Assembly: GCA_001465935.1 (NCBI GenBank) | Contig: LNKV01000006.1 | Span: forward strand, 186,001-250,000 | DNA length: 64,000 nt | Direction of reading: 5' to 3' | DNA from: Clarireedia homoeocarpa | Lineage: Eukaryota; Ascomycota; Leotiomycetes; Helotiales; Rutstroemiaceae | Part shown: positions 11,196-23,189 of the stretch, one piece after another | How the letters are laid out: every line of letters starts with the position of its first letter | Position numbering within the stretch: position 1 is the first letter of the stretch | Program-made: the position numbers and the translations under genes | The notes under the pieces: model-generated | Told to the model about the DNA's origin: nothing | The model's database searches: none | What the model saw: only the letters and a program-made list of their open reading frames with translations

Positions 11196-13148
11196 ATGGC
11201 GGATGCTATCACCAAGCAGGACGAGACCGTTTTCTCGAGTCGAGAAACTCCTACTTCGGAGTCGATTGGTCAGGATGTAGAAAAAGATGTCGATGACGAG
11301 CCGGGTCAGATCGAGGACAAATGGAGAGGGACTCATGCCGATAGACAGGATATGGCTATGCTTGGAAAGAAGCAAGTCCTGCGAGTACGATTACATCTCA
11401 TTTTGTTGTTCTACCCCATCTAGTCACTAATTGCTAACGGATTTTGTGCCTGTAGCGAAATTTCAAGTTCATCACAATGTTGGGTTTCTCGAGTACCGTA
11501 ATGGCAAGTTGGGAACTCCTATTACCGTACGTTATCAGTGTCCAAATTCACGCAATAAATTCGTTACTGATAAATCGCCAGACTGTTCTCATATTGTTTG
11601 CAAGATGGAGGAACTGCTGATATGTTCTGGGGGTTCATTGTTGCATCAATTGGTATGAGTTTGGTGTATGCGAGTATTGCTGAGATGGCATCGATGTAAG
11701 ACCTTTTCCATTTCTTCGCATGATCTAGTTGATTGACAGTGATGCAGAGCACCTACTGCTGGTGGGCAATATCATTGGGTATCCGAATTTGCACCCCCCA
11801 AGATTCAAAAGTTCCTCAGCTACCTCGTCGGTGTGTATTCGCTCGTGTTACTCTCCACGTCCAATAGACTAATATCTAGCAGGTTGGCTTTGCGCTATTG
11901 GATGGCAAGATTATCTTGCTGGTGTCTGTTTCATGGTGGGGACTATAATCCAAGGTCTCATCGCTTTGAACGTGGAGAACTATGTTTGGGAAGCTTACCA
12001 TGGAACCCTCCTTACGATTGCCGTTGTTGCATTCTCGGTCATCTTCAACACCTCCATGGCTGAACGATTACCACTTATTGAAGGTGTTATCCTGATTCTT
12101 CACTTGATTGGTATTTTTGCAATTATTATCCCTCTTTGGGTAATGGCTCCTAGAGGTGACCCAAAGACCGTTCTACTCGAGTTCACCAATCAAGGCCAAT
12201 GGGCAACAAAAGGGTTATCGGCGATGATTGGACTCACTGCCCCTATGAGTGTGTTGGTTGGTTATGATTGCTCTGTCCATATGTGTAAGTGACAACATAA
12301 ACGATCGCCTCTGGGATGATACTAATTTATTGATTACAGCTGAAGAAATTCAAGACGCGTCCGTCACTCTCCCAAGAGCTTTGATGTGGTCAGTTGTACC
12401 AAATGCAGCGATGGCCTTTCTCATGGCTGTTACACTGATCTTCACTATGGGCGACCTCGACAGCATTCTCAACACTGCAACTGGTGAACCTTTCATTCAG
12501 GTTTTCTACAACTCCACCCAAAGTTACGCTGCAACAAATGTCATGGTTGTCATTGTCATAATTTTGCTTCTATCCTGTTGTGTGAGTGAAGTTGCCACAG
12601 CTTCCCGTCAAATCTGGTCTTTCGCCAGAGACAATGGCCTTCCAGGTTCCAGCTGGCTCTCTCAGGTAAACAACATTTCTTTTCCATACAGAACAGAATT
12701 CTTTCTTACGCCACTTTAGGTTACCCCAGGCTGGAATATTCCCCTCCGTGCAGTGTGCGTCTCTATTGTCGTCAGCTGCTTGATCTCTCTCATCAACCTC
12801 GGCTCCTCCGTAGCACTCAATGCAATCAACTCACTCGGTGTTGTTTCCATTCTCTCCTCCTACTTCATCACCATCAGCTGCCTGATCTGGAGACGTACAC
12901 AAGGTCCATTGCCACCACATAGATGGTCTTTAGGAAAATACGGCATGGCTATCAATATCGGAGCGTTGCTTTTCCTGGCGCCTATTTGGTTCTTTGCTTT
13001 CTGGCCTTTGACAAATCCGGTTACGTCCGAGAATATGAATTGGTCTTCGGTGATGTTTGGGGGTACTATTGCTGTTTCTTTGATTTACTACTTCACGAAG
13101 GCGAAACATACATATGTCGCGCCTGTGGTGCTCACAAAGAGGGAATAG
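11196..13148 (+). CDS. Amino-acid/GABA/choline permease (APC superfamily)
   Basis: Seven exons: 11196..11384, 11456..11526, 11582..11695, 11748..11830, 11883..12284, 12340..12665 and 12720..13148; 537 residues, the usual length for fungal APC permeases. The N-terminal ~70 residues are polar and cytosolic. Family signatures include MLGFSSTVMASWE in the first helix, AEMASIAPTAGGQYHWVSEF, then SYLVGWLCAIGWQ, SEEIQDASVTLPRALMWS (the SEE motif typical of GABA/choline-type fungal permeases) and QIWSFARDNGLPGS. It is expected to import an amino acid, polyamine or choline across the plasma membrane. The substrate cannot be assigned. The small exons explain why only fragments of the frame are long. 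Confidence 0.9.
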
Positions 13149-14518
13149 AAGATAATAGGGAATAACCAAAGTGCTTCTACAGCGAAGAAGATTCTTAATA
13201 CAATCATTATACACGTTCAGAAATACTTCATAACCGTAAAACTGTTTTCGATTGCAATTTTTCTCTTTCCACTTGCTTGTGGTCCTTGAAGGGCTAATTC
13301 TTATAGGAAGAATACACTAACACTCAAGTCACTTGACATCTCAAGGGATAACAACTAGGCTCAAAACCAGTATTCGCAGACATTCATTGCTTGATATATT
13401 TAAAACCCAGCTCTGGTCTGCATATCAGTTTTATTGGTAGATTATTAGCTAAGAAGTATATGCTTATTTTATGTCAAACTCCCAATTATTTCGGTATCTA
13501 AAGCCTTAATTCGACGACTCATCTTCGAAACGACACCACAAGCAAGAGAGCAAATCAATTAATTTTATCTACGTCATGATGGATCATTTAAGCGTTAACC
13601 TTAATATAACTCCAGCGCTCACTGACCAATGAGATAGTCCATTCGAAGACACTAGCCAGTGGGCTTGCATTGCGAATACCTGAGCCAGAATATTCGACTC
13701 TACAGACCCAATGGCCACCTGAATTCTGGTCACTTTTCGATACTATCGTCACGTCTGCAACCTGCCAAGGGCGTAAATCTGGGCTTCGCTTTTACCAGAG
13801 GATGTTGGATAATATTCGCGGGCTTCGAGGTGTAAATTGAGTATATGTTCAATAACATCGAGGCCGCACGAAAACTGCCATCTTACATGCAGGGTATACA
13901 AGCTCAAATTATCGCATAATGCTATTATGTGTAAATTTATACTTAGAGGATGATGGAGGTTTTGTTTTTTCCGACATGCCCCGAAGAACGGATTAATGTA
14001 TGATGATGTATCAGTTGGGACAAGTTAATTATACAGATATATAAGGCTAACAACTGGGAGGAATGACGTATAATGATGAGCTAAAACACTTTGCAATATA
14101 TAGTAAATGTAACTACAGCTAAGGAGATTCTTTGCCAAATTATAGACTCATAGGATCTGCCCAGTCCTCATAGTTGAAATGATAGAAGCTCTCCGCGCCT
14201 AGCTATATCTAGAGAATACTACCTTTGAGCAGGCGCCAACAGCGACCAGGGATGCTGTCAGTAGGTTACGACATCCCTTTCCTTCTAGACAGAGACTTGT
14301 CACTTGTGTTCATAGTATTACCGATTTCATCATACATCTAGTTTTCATTTTGTTCTAAATTTAAAAGAGTGGCATTAAATTCCTTGACTTCAAACACCTT
14401 CCCAACTCATGTCTTTGTTCTCAACAACATTCATAAACTCAATACCTGTCAATGAATCATCTACTTCACAAAATCATACGTCCCATCACCACCGTATCTT
14501 CTTCTTGGCTGTTAGCCA
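13149..14518. other. AT-rich intergenic, no gene seen
   Basis: The 3' ends of the permease and of the secreted-protein gene meet here (convergent). I saw no repeat or coding signal. Confidence 0.55.
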
Positions 14519-15514
14519 TTACTTTCCATACTGTCCATCAGCTAGCCTGTCACCAGTGCACTGTGTGTATGCACCGATGCTCAACTGGCACGATGGTGTA
14601 GTGCAAGATCCTCCATCTGGCCACGAGCAGAAACCCAATTGACCAAATTCTTGAATAGGGCATCCTTCACCGGGACCGAATACCTCATTGGTAACGGCAT
14701 CATAGCAGGCACCTTGATCTACACAAAGAAAGATTAGCATATGCATGACCAAGAACGGTCTCGTAACAGAGGGCTAAGTAAACTCACAATCATGATCAGC
14801 CATATCTTGAAGTGAAGAGTGAACCGCATTCTGCATATCCGCAGTGGAAGGCCACTTGCCGGTATCCGCCTGATTACCAACCAGTTGTCTATAGAAAACA
14901 TTTGCCTCATAATTATTGCGCTTCTCCATCCCATTCGCAAGCAAGTTTCGTTTCTGATTATTCCCACCTACAGTCGTGGTGCCCGGGTTGATAGCGTGGG
15001 CGAGAGCATATCCAGCATACCCAATGAGCGAAGTAACAACTAAGCCGACAAACCCAGCTACGAGACCTGCATTTGTGATGGAAAATGCTCGAGTACCCCA
15101 AAGCGTCAGCTCGATGGCGACATCGCCCCAGCCCCAGCGCTTGGTGAGACGGAGAACCTCATGGACTTGATGGGGGGCGACGATTGTTCCGTTGGACCAC
15201 TTGACAGTAGTGTTTGGGTGACCGTCGCCATGGAGAGAAAGCCATTTCATTGCTATGGGACCGCCGAGTGAACGCACATTGTGCCACTCGCCGAGGTGGT
15301 TCTGGATGTGGTTGGATACTTCGAGGCGGGGCTCGCTTCGCTTGGCAATGTCTTGAACAAGGGGCTCGCCGTTCGCGTCGTACTTCACGGGCTGGAGATC
15401 ACCGAATATACCGCGTCGTGCATGTGGGCTTTGAATAACGGGTTCTGCGAGGACAAAGGCGATTAAGTAGATGTAGAACACCGCAATACGTTGGCGAAAA
15501 TTCCAGCAAGCCAT
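14519..15514 (-). CDS. Secreted Cys-rich protein with several dibasic cleavage sites, unknown function
   Basis: Exons 15514..14788 and 14718..14519 (69-bp phase-1 intron); 308 residues. The first ~23 residues form a signal peptide ending VLAEP. Possible Kex2-type sites are RR at 33-34 and KR at 58-59, 125-126, 188-189 and 198-199. A strongly hydrophobic stretch (about 149-174) sits between them. After the intron, the last ~65 residues contain six cysteines (starting GACYDAV and ending YTQCTGDR), a likely disulfide-bonded module. N-glycosylation sequons occur near 101 and 108. The layout (signal, dibasic sites, internal hydrophobic segment, Cys-rich end) suggests a processed secreted preproprotein. 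I do not assign it to a known family. Confidence 0.75.
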
Positions 15515-17207
15515 ATTAGGAAGTTGTCAATGGGTTGGATGATGGAGTATCCGTTAGGCCCAATTTTGATGTCGATGACACGGCTGATAATTTGACGGGG
15601 TGGCGGGTTCGGCTGCCTATGATTCTTGTCAGGTTGCTATTGAATTTTGAGTCCTGAGTATACATACAAGCTCAAGGAAGATTCGATGTCTTTCTCGCTT
15701 TTCATGCTCGAGATGGGTTGATGATCTGCTCTGAGAGGATGAGACGCTCTATTTAACTGGTTTTCACACTTAGTGAACCAGTGATTACAATCCTATAAGT
15801 CACCTTTTTTATGAGCTGGCGACAGTATAGTCGACAGAATTTTTCACCTGCCCATGTCATCGGATGATTCCAGCTACAAAGATCAACGCTATGTACCGTC
15901 CAATGCCTCTAGCATTAAGTCCGATCCATCGTATATCCTATCATAGCTGCTTGTACAAGAAATAACTGACTCCAAGCTCTGAGGACCCACTGTGATTACT
16001 TTCGCGGGGTGAATAATCAAAATCATGGGGATAGGGCACGACAGATAGCCTATTCAAAAGTCGAATGCGGTCCCGCTTATACAAGCCAGCTAACAGGCAA
16101 CATGATTATTATCTATGCAGATGACTTATGTCTCCATATATCTTCTACCCCATTTCTTCTTTCCCATTTCTTCTTTTGTGACATCGAACGGACATTATTC
16201 AGCGCTGTGCACCGACCCGTCACGCACGTCGATATATATCAGCCTCTGAATTAGTCTAAGCTTAATTAAAAGCTTACGTTGGCTTGGGAAAAGCTTACCT
16301 TCGCTTAGTTAGAACTATTGCTCGGGCCGACAGCAGGGTTATGTTCTTGAGTGTCTATTTGTACCTCTTGGAATACGAGCAGTCCAGTAATCAATGACAG
16401 AAAATCCAATTATTACCAAGAAATAGTGACTTTTCCTGTGTAATGGAAGTTTGTGGCAATTGTGATGTGAACTGAGAGCATGTTGCGTTGAGGACTTGCT
16501 CCTTGACTTCCATAGTTGTCCGACTTACGAGCTTTCATCGTTAGAATAGGTATCGCGTTCCTGCAGAATTTATTACTCCAGTCCCCTCCAACCACCATAT
16601 CGTCTGCGCGAATCTTTATCTCCGCAGGTTGGCTTAAGCTATCGACTACAAGCAGTCCACATTTCTTGGTCCCTCCGCCTCCGCTCTATCCTCCTGCCCA
16701 TGTTACAATAATCACACCGTGAAGGAAAACAATCGCGACCTAGCACCGAAGAATTCTTTCACCTAAAGAATACAAGATCTTCCCCACTCTCTTTCTCTTT
16801 CTCTGTCTCTCTCCATACTCAGGTTAGGATTTCAGCCGCAACTGTAAGACCCTTGGTTTAATATTTGCTTTACTGCTTACTGAGAGGCGCAGCTACCAGC
16901 CCTTCTCCGCCACCTATCTCCGGCCCACCGGTAATACATAGCAGTGCTGTAAATCAAGCGACAACAGGCTCAATGAATAAACAGTAATCTAGTCAGGAAT
17001 TCTAGTCTATCTCGGTCCACTTAATCTAGCCTATCTTTTTAACTTCCTTTGCCTTTCGCGTCCTTCTACTAGCCACTCACAATCTTTCAATCACTTGATT
17101 ATATGGACTCATTCATCCGAGATCCTCCTCTCTTTCCAGCCCATCTTAACAGCTTTTTCCTTCAGACTTTCCTTTCTGTAGATATCTCTTTTCATGTCTT
17201 TATCTCT
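15515..17207. other. Intergenic, no gene seen
   Basis: Contains a pyrimidine-rich stretch around 16785-16815. The plus-strand Ser/Phe/Pro-rich frames from 17103 onward are shadows of the minus-strand gene that ends at 17208. Confidence 0.55.
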
Positions 17208-20200
17208 TCACATTTCTCTTTCCCTCTCTTTCCCCTTCTCTTTCTCTCGTGCCATATTGCCCATATATCCTCTTCCACCACCCATAAAAACATCTTCCCC
17301 TTCTGCTCTCAATCTGACACCTTGATCCGAAGCTACCAATCCCAGTCTCCTGTCCATTTGTCTTGCTCGCACTTTCTCTTTTTCCTTCCACTCAGCGGCC
17401 CTTTCACCAGCACTGCCCACGTTCCTCGCCCTTTCATCTTTATCCATCCCATCTTCACTGCCTGTCCTTTCACCGCTGCCTCTCCCATCTTTCTCACTAC
17501 TACCATCTCTACCCTTTAACCCTAGCAGTACCTCCCTCCTTTTCCTCCCGGTCCTCCTCGCCACCTCTGCCAGCCCATTGATCCCCAAGCCATCCAGCCG
17601 ACTCAGATCCATCAATAATCTCCTGACCCCTACACCTGTAATATCCTCCAAGAATTTATCAACCCCTTCCTCGCACGCCGCTGCCGTAGCCACGCGCAAG
17701 CCCTTGAAGAGTTTTCGCGTCTGCTCCTGCGTTGCTGCCGAAGATTCAAGATATTCCAGCTGCATCGTGAGGGAGGACTGAGAAAGGGGGAAGGAGTAGG
17801 TTTGAGTGTGAGGCTGAGGCTGTGATGACTGCTGTGATGACTGCTGTGAGGAAGGCAAAGATTGAGGTGGATGCTGGAGGTTAAGCAAGATCGGTACAGC
17901 TGCGTAGGTGATGATTTGTTCTGATGGTGGAGGTGGTGCCGAGGCTGCAGGTGGTTTGGGTCGAGATGACGATGTATGCTTTTCATATGTGGTAGATGGC
18001 TGTGGTTTGCTTTGCTCCTTTGTAGAATCGAGAATGGGATCAGGGTCGTGAAAAGAATCTTGTTTGCCTCTTTCATTACTTGGGCGGATTTCATATTGAA
18101 GAGTATAGGATCCTGCTCCTGTGACCGCATCTGGCTCCCGCTCCTTACCATTCGAGGGTATAGATGTGATCTCATTTGGTGGAACTTTAGCCTCTTGAAT
18201 CATGTTCCTGGGAGGATGGCTCGTAGAGTCTTTTATTGGGGCTGGCTTTTTGGATTCAGCAATATATAAATTACACTTCTCGCAAGTAGTAGTCACAGAT
18301 AACCCTTCATATGATGGCAAACTCTTCTGGCCGTGATCCTGTACCAATCCAGGATCTGAATCACGTGAGGTAACTGTAGTTGTCTGTGATTGTGATGTCG
18401 CGTTGCCCAATTCAACATTACACAGAGTACATCTAAGTGGTGATACCTTCGAAGAAGAGGCTAGACATGAGATCTGATGAGGTGGAGTAGACTCTGGTAC
18501 GACTCCTCCAGCGGCGGCTTGAGGCTTAAGCACAAGCCCTCTGCGTTGCTGACTCTGAATTTGAGCCGGAATTTGAGCACTAAATCGACGATCTCGGGTG
18601 GTAAATGATTGAGCAGCACTAGTCTGTGTGGCGTGGTGGACAGTTTGGGTTTGATCTTGAGGCGTTGCGACGGTGACTATTTGTCCTAGACTTGACTTCT
18701 TCCTTCGACTAGCAAAATCGGTAACTTCAACATGGTCACTGTCTTCAGGACCAGAGTATGGCTCTGGGTATGGAGTTGTCGTAGGAGTTGTAGGTAAATA
18801 CGGTGTCTTTGGTGTTTCGGGCGTCCTGGGTTGATTGGTCATTCTATATTCTGACGGAGTATCGAGATGCAACACTATAGAAGATGATTGGGAATCTGGC
18901 TGACTTGTAAATTCTGAGTATGGAGGCGAGTCGTTTGCATCACCAGGCATCGCGGATCCAGCATCTGTCTTCTTTGCAGGAGTCATTAACGCAGGAATAG
19001 GCTGAGAAGATTGTAGCTTGCGCAGCCATGGAAGCGACTTTTTAGCTGGCGGCTTTCTGGGAGTTGTAGTTTTGGAAATATTGGCTTCATTTTTTCCCGA
19101 TACAAATGTCGGGCTTGAGATAGGAGGTGACAGAGGACTACGTGGTAGAACTCCAAGACGCGTGATAGGTTTCTGCATTTCGTATTTTGGTGTCCAATCT
19201 ATGATAGTATCATCAGAAGCTTCACTCATGGCCGAAGTCTCTCTTTCCTGGACGTGCCGCTGCACTGAGTCGCCATTCAATTTAGTAGGTGCCTTCTTGG
19301 TAAGTAGGTTTGGACTTTTTGCACTCATATCTCCTTCGGTTGCCGGAGATTGTGGAACTTCTCCAATATTTGATAATGAACGCCTTTGGCGAATATTTGG
19401 AGCTCCCACAAGCTTCTGAGATTGAAAACTGAGCGGAGGTGGCTTAACTTCTGGTACGGTCTTTCGTCGTTGTTCAACCGAATTTGCCTTAGAAGCTGTC
19501 TGACGCCGTTTCAAATCAGTACGTTTCTTGCCTCGTTGATCGTCGGACGTCACAGCTAAACCCGCAGCCTGGAATTCAGCTCTGTAAGGTTTTAGTTCCT
19601 GGACAGTCTGCACTGTTCCTGTTGAAAATGAGGTTGATGGTGCTGATGTAATTGGTGTTTGTTTTGGAATATGTCGAGCTGCTTGGAGATAGAGTTCGAG
19701 GTCTCTTGTAAAGCGTTTCAGAGCAAGTCGCTGACTAGGACTTCGAGAAGATGGATGAGAAGCAATACTATTCACGACTGAATGAACGGACGAGGAAAAA
19801 GATTTTCGACGAGCAAGACTCGCTAGAGCTGATGATTCCAACAACTCTATGCTACCTTGCTTCCGATTCTCCTTCTGGGCTGAATTCTCTGCACTAGAAG
19901 TCTGCTGTTGAATTTCGTTAGGGTTTTTAGCGGCTTGTTCGTATAAGCTTGCAAGAGTAGAAGCTGCCAAGAAAGCTTTGCTGGTTCGAGGTCCAGTCCG
20001 TCTACCTGACGCCTCAGATGCTGCACTACTAAACTGAAATGTACGAGTAGAAGGCGAGTACCTCCTATACAAAATCCTAGAATCATAAGTACGTTCGCCT
20101 GCTTGATTAAAGTCCCTAACTGGGGCGTTCTTGTTGCTGACCTGATTGATAGGACCAACATGGGCGTACTCTCTACCCACTTGTTTCGAAAGACCCGAGC

Positions 20201-20738
20201 TAGGTGGGGTTCCTCTATTCATAGGGCTTCTTTGGTTGACACGCGTGGGTTTGCAGATGGGAACGTCCGCGACTTGCATCAATGAATACAATTCTTTCCC
20301 TTTGCAAGGTCTCGCTCTTTTCACCGCAGAGTGTGCAGCACCGTCCACTGAATCGATGACAGGCCTTAGAGAACTTTCGGTGGATGGAAGCATACGACCA
20401 TTTACAAATAAGGGCTGATTGTCCACATCGATAATATCTGTCCGAGGAGACTTCCAGCCAAAAACCTGTATATCTTCTCTTGCTCTCTGGGTAGCACGTC
20501 TACGAGAGCGAGCGAGAGAGGATGATGTGCACGACTTCCTCGACTTCCTGTTATCGAGCTTCTGCTTTCTGCGGGCTTGTTCAAGTGCACGGCAATTCGA
20601 TATCCCACAATATTTTCCCGAGTTGTGGAAACCACGTCGACTGGCAGGTGAGACGGATGTAGGACGACTCGAGGTAATGTGAATCCGTGGAAAGTTTCGA
20701 TGAGGATAACCTTTCCAATTAATATTTAGATTAACCAT
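17208..20738 (-). CDS. Large, mostly disordered protein with two CxxC pairs, unknown
   Basis: Single 1176-residue frame. Most of it is Ser/Pro/Thr/Gln-rich and likely disordered, with many basic patches (for example RRKQKLDNRKSRKS near residue 60) that could act in nuclear targeting. Two CxxC pairs, CTLC near residue 770 and CEKC near residue 817, are spaced so that they could bind one zinc. A compact helical-looking segment near 1050-1120 (RKLFKGLRVATAAACEEGV, then VRRLLMDLSRLDGLGINGL) is the best candidate for a folded domain. The C-terminus is highly charged. I do not recognise a named family. Length and codon pattern support a real gene; an unrecognised intron near either end cannot be excluded. 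Confidence 0.75.
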   Translation of the reverse strand: MVNLNINWKGYPHRNFPRIHITSSRPTSVSPASRRGFHNSGKYCGISNCRALEQARRKQKLDNRKSRKSCTSSSLARSRRRATQRAREDIQVFGWKSPRTDIIDVDNQPLFVNGRMLPSTESSLRPVIDSVDGAAHSAVKRARPCKGKELYSLMQVADVPICKPTRVNQRSPMNRGTPPSSGLSKQVGREYAHVGPINQVSNKNAPVRDFNQAGERTYDSRILYRRYSPSTRTFQFSSAASEASGRRTGPRTSKAFLAASTLASLYEQAAKNPNEIQQQTSSAENSAQKENRKQGSIELLESSALASLARRKSFSSSVHSVVNSIASHPSSRSPSQRLALKRFTRDLELYLQAARHIPKQTPITSAPSTSFSTGTVQTVQELKPYRAEFQAAGLAVTSDDQRGKKRTDLKRRQTASKANSVEQRRKTVPEVKPPPLSFQSQKLVGAPNIRQRRSLSNIGEVPQSPATEGDMSAKSPNLLTKKAPTKLNGDSVQRHVQERETSAMSEASDDTIIDWTPKYEMQKPITRLGVLPRSPLSPPISSPTFVSGKNEANISKTTTPRKPPAKKSLPWLRKLQSSQPIPALMTPAKKTDAGSAMPGDANDSPPYSEFTSQPDSQSSSIVLHLDTPSEYRMTNQPRTPETPKTPYLPTTPTTTPYPEPYSGPEDSDHVEVTDFASRRKKSSLGQIVTVATPQDQTQTVHHATQTSAAQSFTTRDRRFSAQIPAQIQSQQRRGLVLKPQAAAGGVVPESTPPHQISCLASSSKVSPLRCTLCNVELGNATSQSQTTTVTSRDSDPGLVQDHGQKSLPSYEGLSVTTTCEKCNLYIAESKKPAPIKDSTSHPPRNMIQEAKVPPNEITSIPSNGKEREPDAVTGAGSYTLQYEIRPSNERGKQDSFHDPDPILDSTKEQSKPQPSTTYEKHTSSSRPKPPAASAPPPPSEQIITYAAVPILLNLQHPPQSLPSSQQSSQQSSQPQPHTQTYSFPLSQSSLTMQLEYLESSAATQEQTRKLFKGLRVATAAACEEGVDKFLEDITGVGVRRLLMDLSRLDGLGINGLAEVARRTGRKRREVLLGLKGRDGSSEKDGRGSGERTGSEDGMDKDERARNVGSAGERAAEWKEKEKVRARQMDRRLGLVASDQGVRLRAEGEDVFMGGGRGYMGNMAREKEKGKEREREM

Positions 20739-20896
20739 CTTCGAGAGTAAGGATAGCAGTGTCGAAAGAAATGCATGTTGTAGGAGATGTGAAGAGTTGA
20801 GATTGGTTTGGATTGAACAGTTTTTAATGCCTCACAACACCGACAATCGCGCCTGCCTTCCCAGACTTCTACCTCGAGGCAACAGCTCTTCTTGTG

Positions 20897-21258
20897 CTAT
20901 CGAATATCTTTTATGCCAGGAGAACTATACATATCGACCTGCCGCTGACCTTTTCGCAGAAGATACTCAATCGCGCCAAAATCTTTTTTATCGAGCTTAA
21001 TATTCTTTAGGAATTCAGTCCTGCTGCCATTAGCAAACCATGTCGTAGATTCAGAAACAGAATTAGCGGTAGGGAATGACTGTCTTTAACACACCTCGCG
21101 AATGCTTCAAAATGCTTCCTTGCCTCCTTCACAATCAAGTCAATAGCTGCCCCTCCATTCCATTGGGCATTACTTACAACGGGCTTCTTCCTGCTTTCTC
21201 GCAGGCATCTGCGATAGAGACCTAGGACTTCTTTCTGAAGCCCTGAATATCTCACCAT
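20897..21258 (-). CDS. SDH6: Succinate dehydrogenase assembly factor 1 (LYR-motif protein)
   Basis: Three short exons: 21258..21178, 21126..21095 and 21020..20897, giving 78 residues. The start MVRYSGLQKEVLGLYRRCLR carries the LYR motif at residues 14-16. Splicing out a GTAAGT intron yields KKPVEARKHFEAFARTEF, and the last exon reads DKKDFGAIEYLLRKGQRQV and ends SSPGIKDIR. This order is that of fungal SDHAF1/Sdh6, a mitochondrial matrix chaperone that helps insert iron-sulfur clusters into the Sdh2 subunit of complex II. Length is normal for the fungal family. The first intron acceptor (GTGAAG) is slightly unusual but gives the best protein fit. The gene is easy to miss because the reading frame is fragmented. 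Confidence 0.88.
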
Positions 21259-23189
21259 GATTTGGTGTGGTGTTGTTCTTGACCAGGCTGTTTGTCTGAA
21301 CAAAGAGAGCTTCAAGTTGCAAGAAATAAATGATGCCATGATTGGAGGTGTGCGCGGCCGCGGCCGCGTCCGCACAAATGCCGAGGAACCCCTGCCGTGC
21401 CTGCATGCCGCTGATCTTTCATCTGCACCCGAGACACACAGACAGCGCAACTGTAGAATTCTGATAGCTCACTGCCTTTACTTTGGATTGCATACTTTTT
21501 CTCTCGTAATTGAAGACTTGAGGTAAGACAGTCGACTGAAGAGATGTCTTGATTCAGAAGTCTCTATAATGCCTCAGCAGACAGCAGAATGACCAAGAAG
21601 CCGTGAACGACTCACAGAAGCGGGTAGGACAGTGAGTTGCAACATTGCTATCAACGATAAAGTTCATATACCAGGTCCATCGAGGGACGACCCCATCTTG
21701 AGGCCTAGATACAGGCATAAGACATCATTTGTGCGACCATCTAGTCTTACGATGAGAGCAACCCGGGCGCAAGGAATGCTAATGGTAAACCATGCTCCCA
21801 AGTAGGTATCTGCGGCACATTACACGCATCGCGAAGACTTAACGGTCCACATCATGACCTCTTGGTTGCTGTACTACATCCGAGCTTCCCATGTCCGATG
21901 AGCGTTGGAAGGGCAATACACATTGACTACCAATTCTACTTTCTAGTTCTACTCTCTAGAGAGTCGAGACAATCTTGTACTTGTGCTGAGACTTGGAGCA
22001 GGTCACCAGAGTTGGTAGGTACACTGCATATCCACAACGCCCGCTCCTACCTACTCACAACATCATATGAATGCGCAGGGAGGTTAGACCGATCAAAAAT
22101 ACCTTCTATATCCATAATGCCACGCACAGAGTCTACCCGTGCTTCCCCTGCTGATGTTTATGGAGGCCTGCTTAGAATATTTATGAGAACCTTCCTGTGT
22201 ATGCTGTTGGTTCTTGGGCTAACTAGTTGTCTGCATACTCTTGGGACATTTCAAGGTCAACTCGACTCTCCGTGTTGAATCCCGGACATGAGAACATACT
22301 CAACCACCCCGAGACCGAATTCCCTTGAAATGGCATGAGATGGTAAGATATTACCTTGCGCTTCTAACGAAACCATGTCTCCCAATCCTCATAATGAACC
22401 CTCTTCGGTCGCCTACGACCTAGTTCTCGGCACCAACACTTACATCGAGACCCACGGCCGTATTCGCATGTCCCTTCGCAGCTACCGCAAGCCTGACACT
22501 AACAACATCTACCAATATCCTAACGACGTAACTCGGCGGGAGAACAATTAACTCTTCTTGTCCAAGGATGGAATTCGCAGAAGCAGCCGGAGTTTCAGGG
22601 TTTGGAACAGCTGGATACTATTAATAAAGGGAGGCATACTATTCACATGAGAGGGAGGAATGATGCTGTGTTGAAAAAGGACAATGATTATTAAATGTTG
22701 TTTTGCTATTTCATTTGCTATCCTTGGTTTACGCTGAAGTCGGAAGGTAGCTCGCTAATCTTTTGGCTGGTTCGATTTCCCCTGAGCTAAACACCCGATT
22801 CACGCTGCATCATTTCACCAACTTACCGTTAGGATTCTCTTTCGAGCTCATGCTAAGTGATAAGCCAAAATCTTAACATCATTTTGTTATAAATTGCCTA
22901 TCATAGGATAGTCTTCGACTTGGTGTGGTCCTTTTCCGTCAGAGGTAAAATCACGCCTCAGGCATAAAATCAATTCCGTCACCCTGCAACGGTTCCGTTT
23001 GTCCCTCGGTAGAATATGTGCCGTAACATGCTTATCTCCATGCCCCGCTGCGAGAGCTTGAGCATTTGACTTGCCGGCAACTTCACGGCTTCTGTTGACT
23101 TATCTATCTACATATATTCTGTTCTTCTAATATATAAATAATTGATTCGCAAAATCATACACTCGTATTCATCAATTGACTATTCCGCG
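21259..23189. other. Intergenic with one small ORF, otherwise no gene seen
   Basis: Upstream regions of SDH6 (minus) and of the FAH-family gene (plus). A NotI-like GC block occurs at about 21354-21368. The only frame of interest is the 58-aa ORF at 22375. Confidence 0.5.
22375..22551 (+). pseudogene. 58-codon ORF resembling the start of a LaeA-like methyltransferase; probable remnant
   Basis: Reads MSPNPHNEPSS at the start, then HGRIRMSLRSYRKP and IYQYPNDVTRRENN before a TAA. Fungal LaeA-like methyltransferases often have a (N/H)GRxYHxx...PND...E pattern just before their SAM-binding domain, and this ORF shows a degenerate version of that block, but nothing resembling the catalytic domain follows. 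It is most likely a degraded fragment; a chance ORF is the alternative. Confidence 0.3.

Noticed and set aside
21862..22278. 138-aa plus-strand frame
   Set aside because: No recognisable domain and mixed composition; probably a chance frame in intergenic DNA.
22765..22785. GGTTCGATTTCC resembling a tRNA B box
   Set aside because: No matching A box or cloverleaf stems could be drawn around it.
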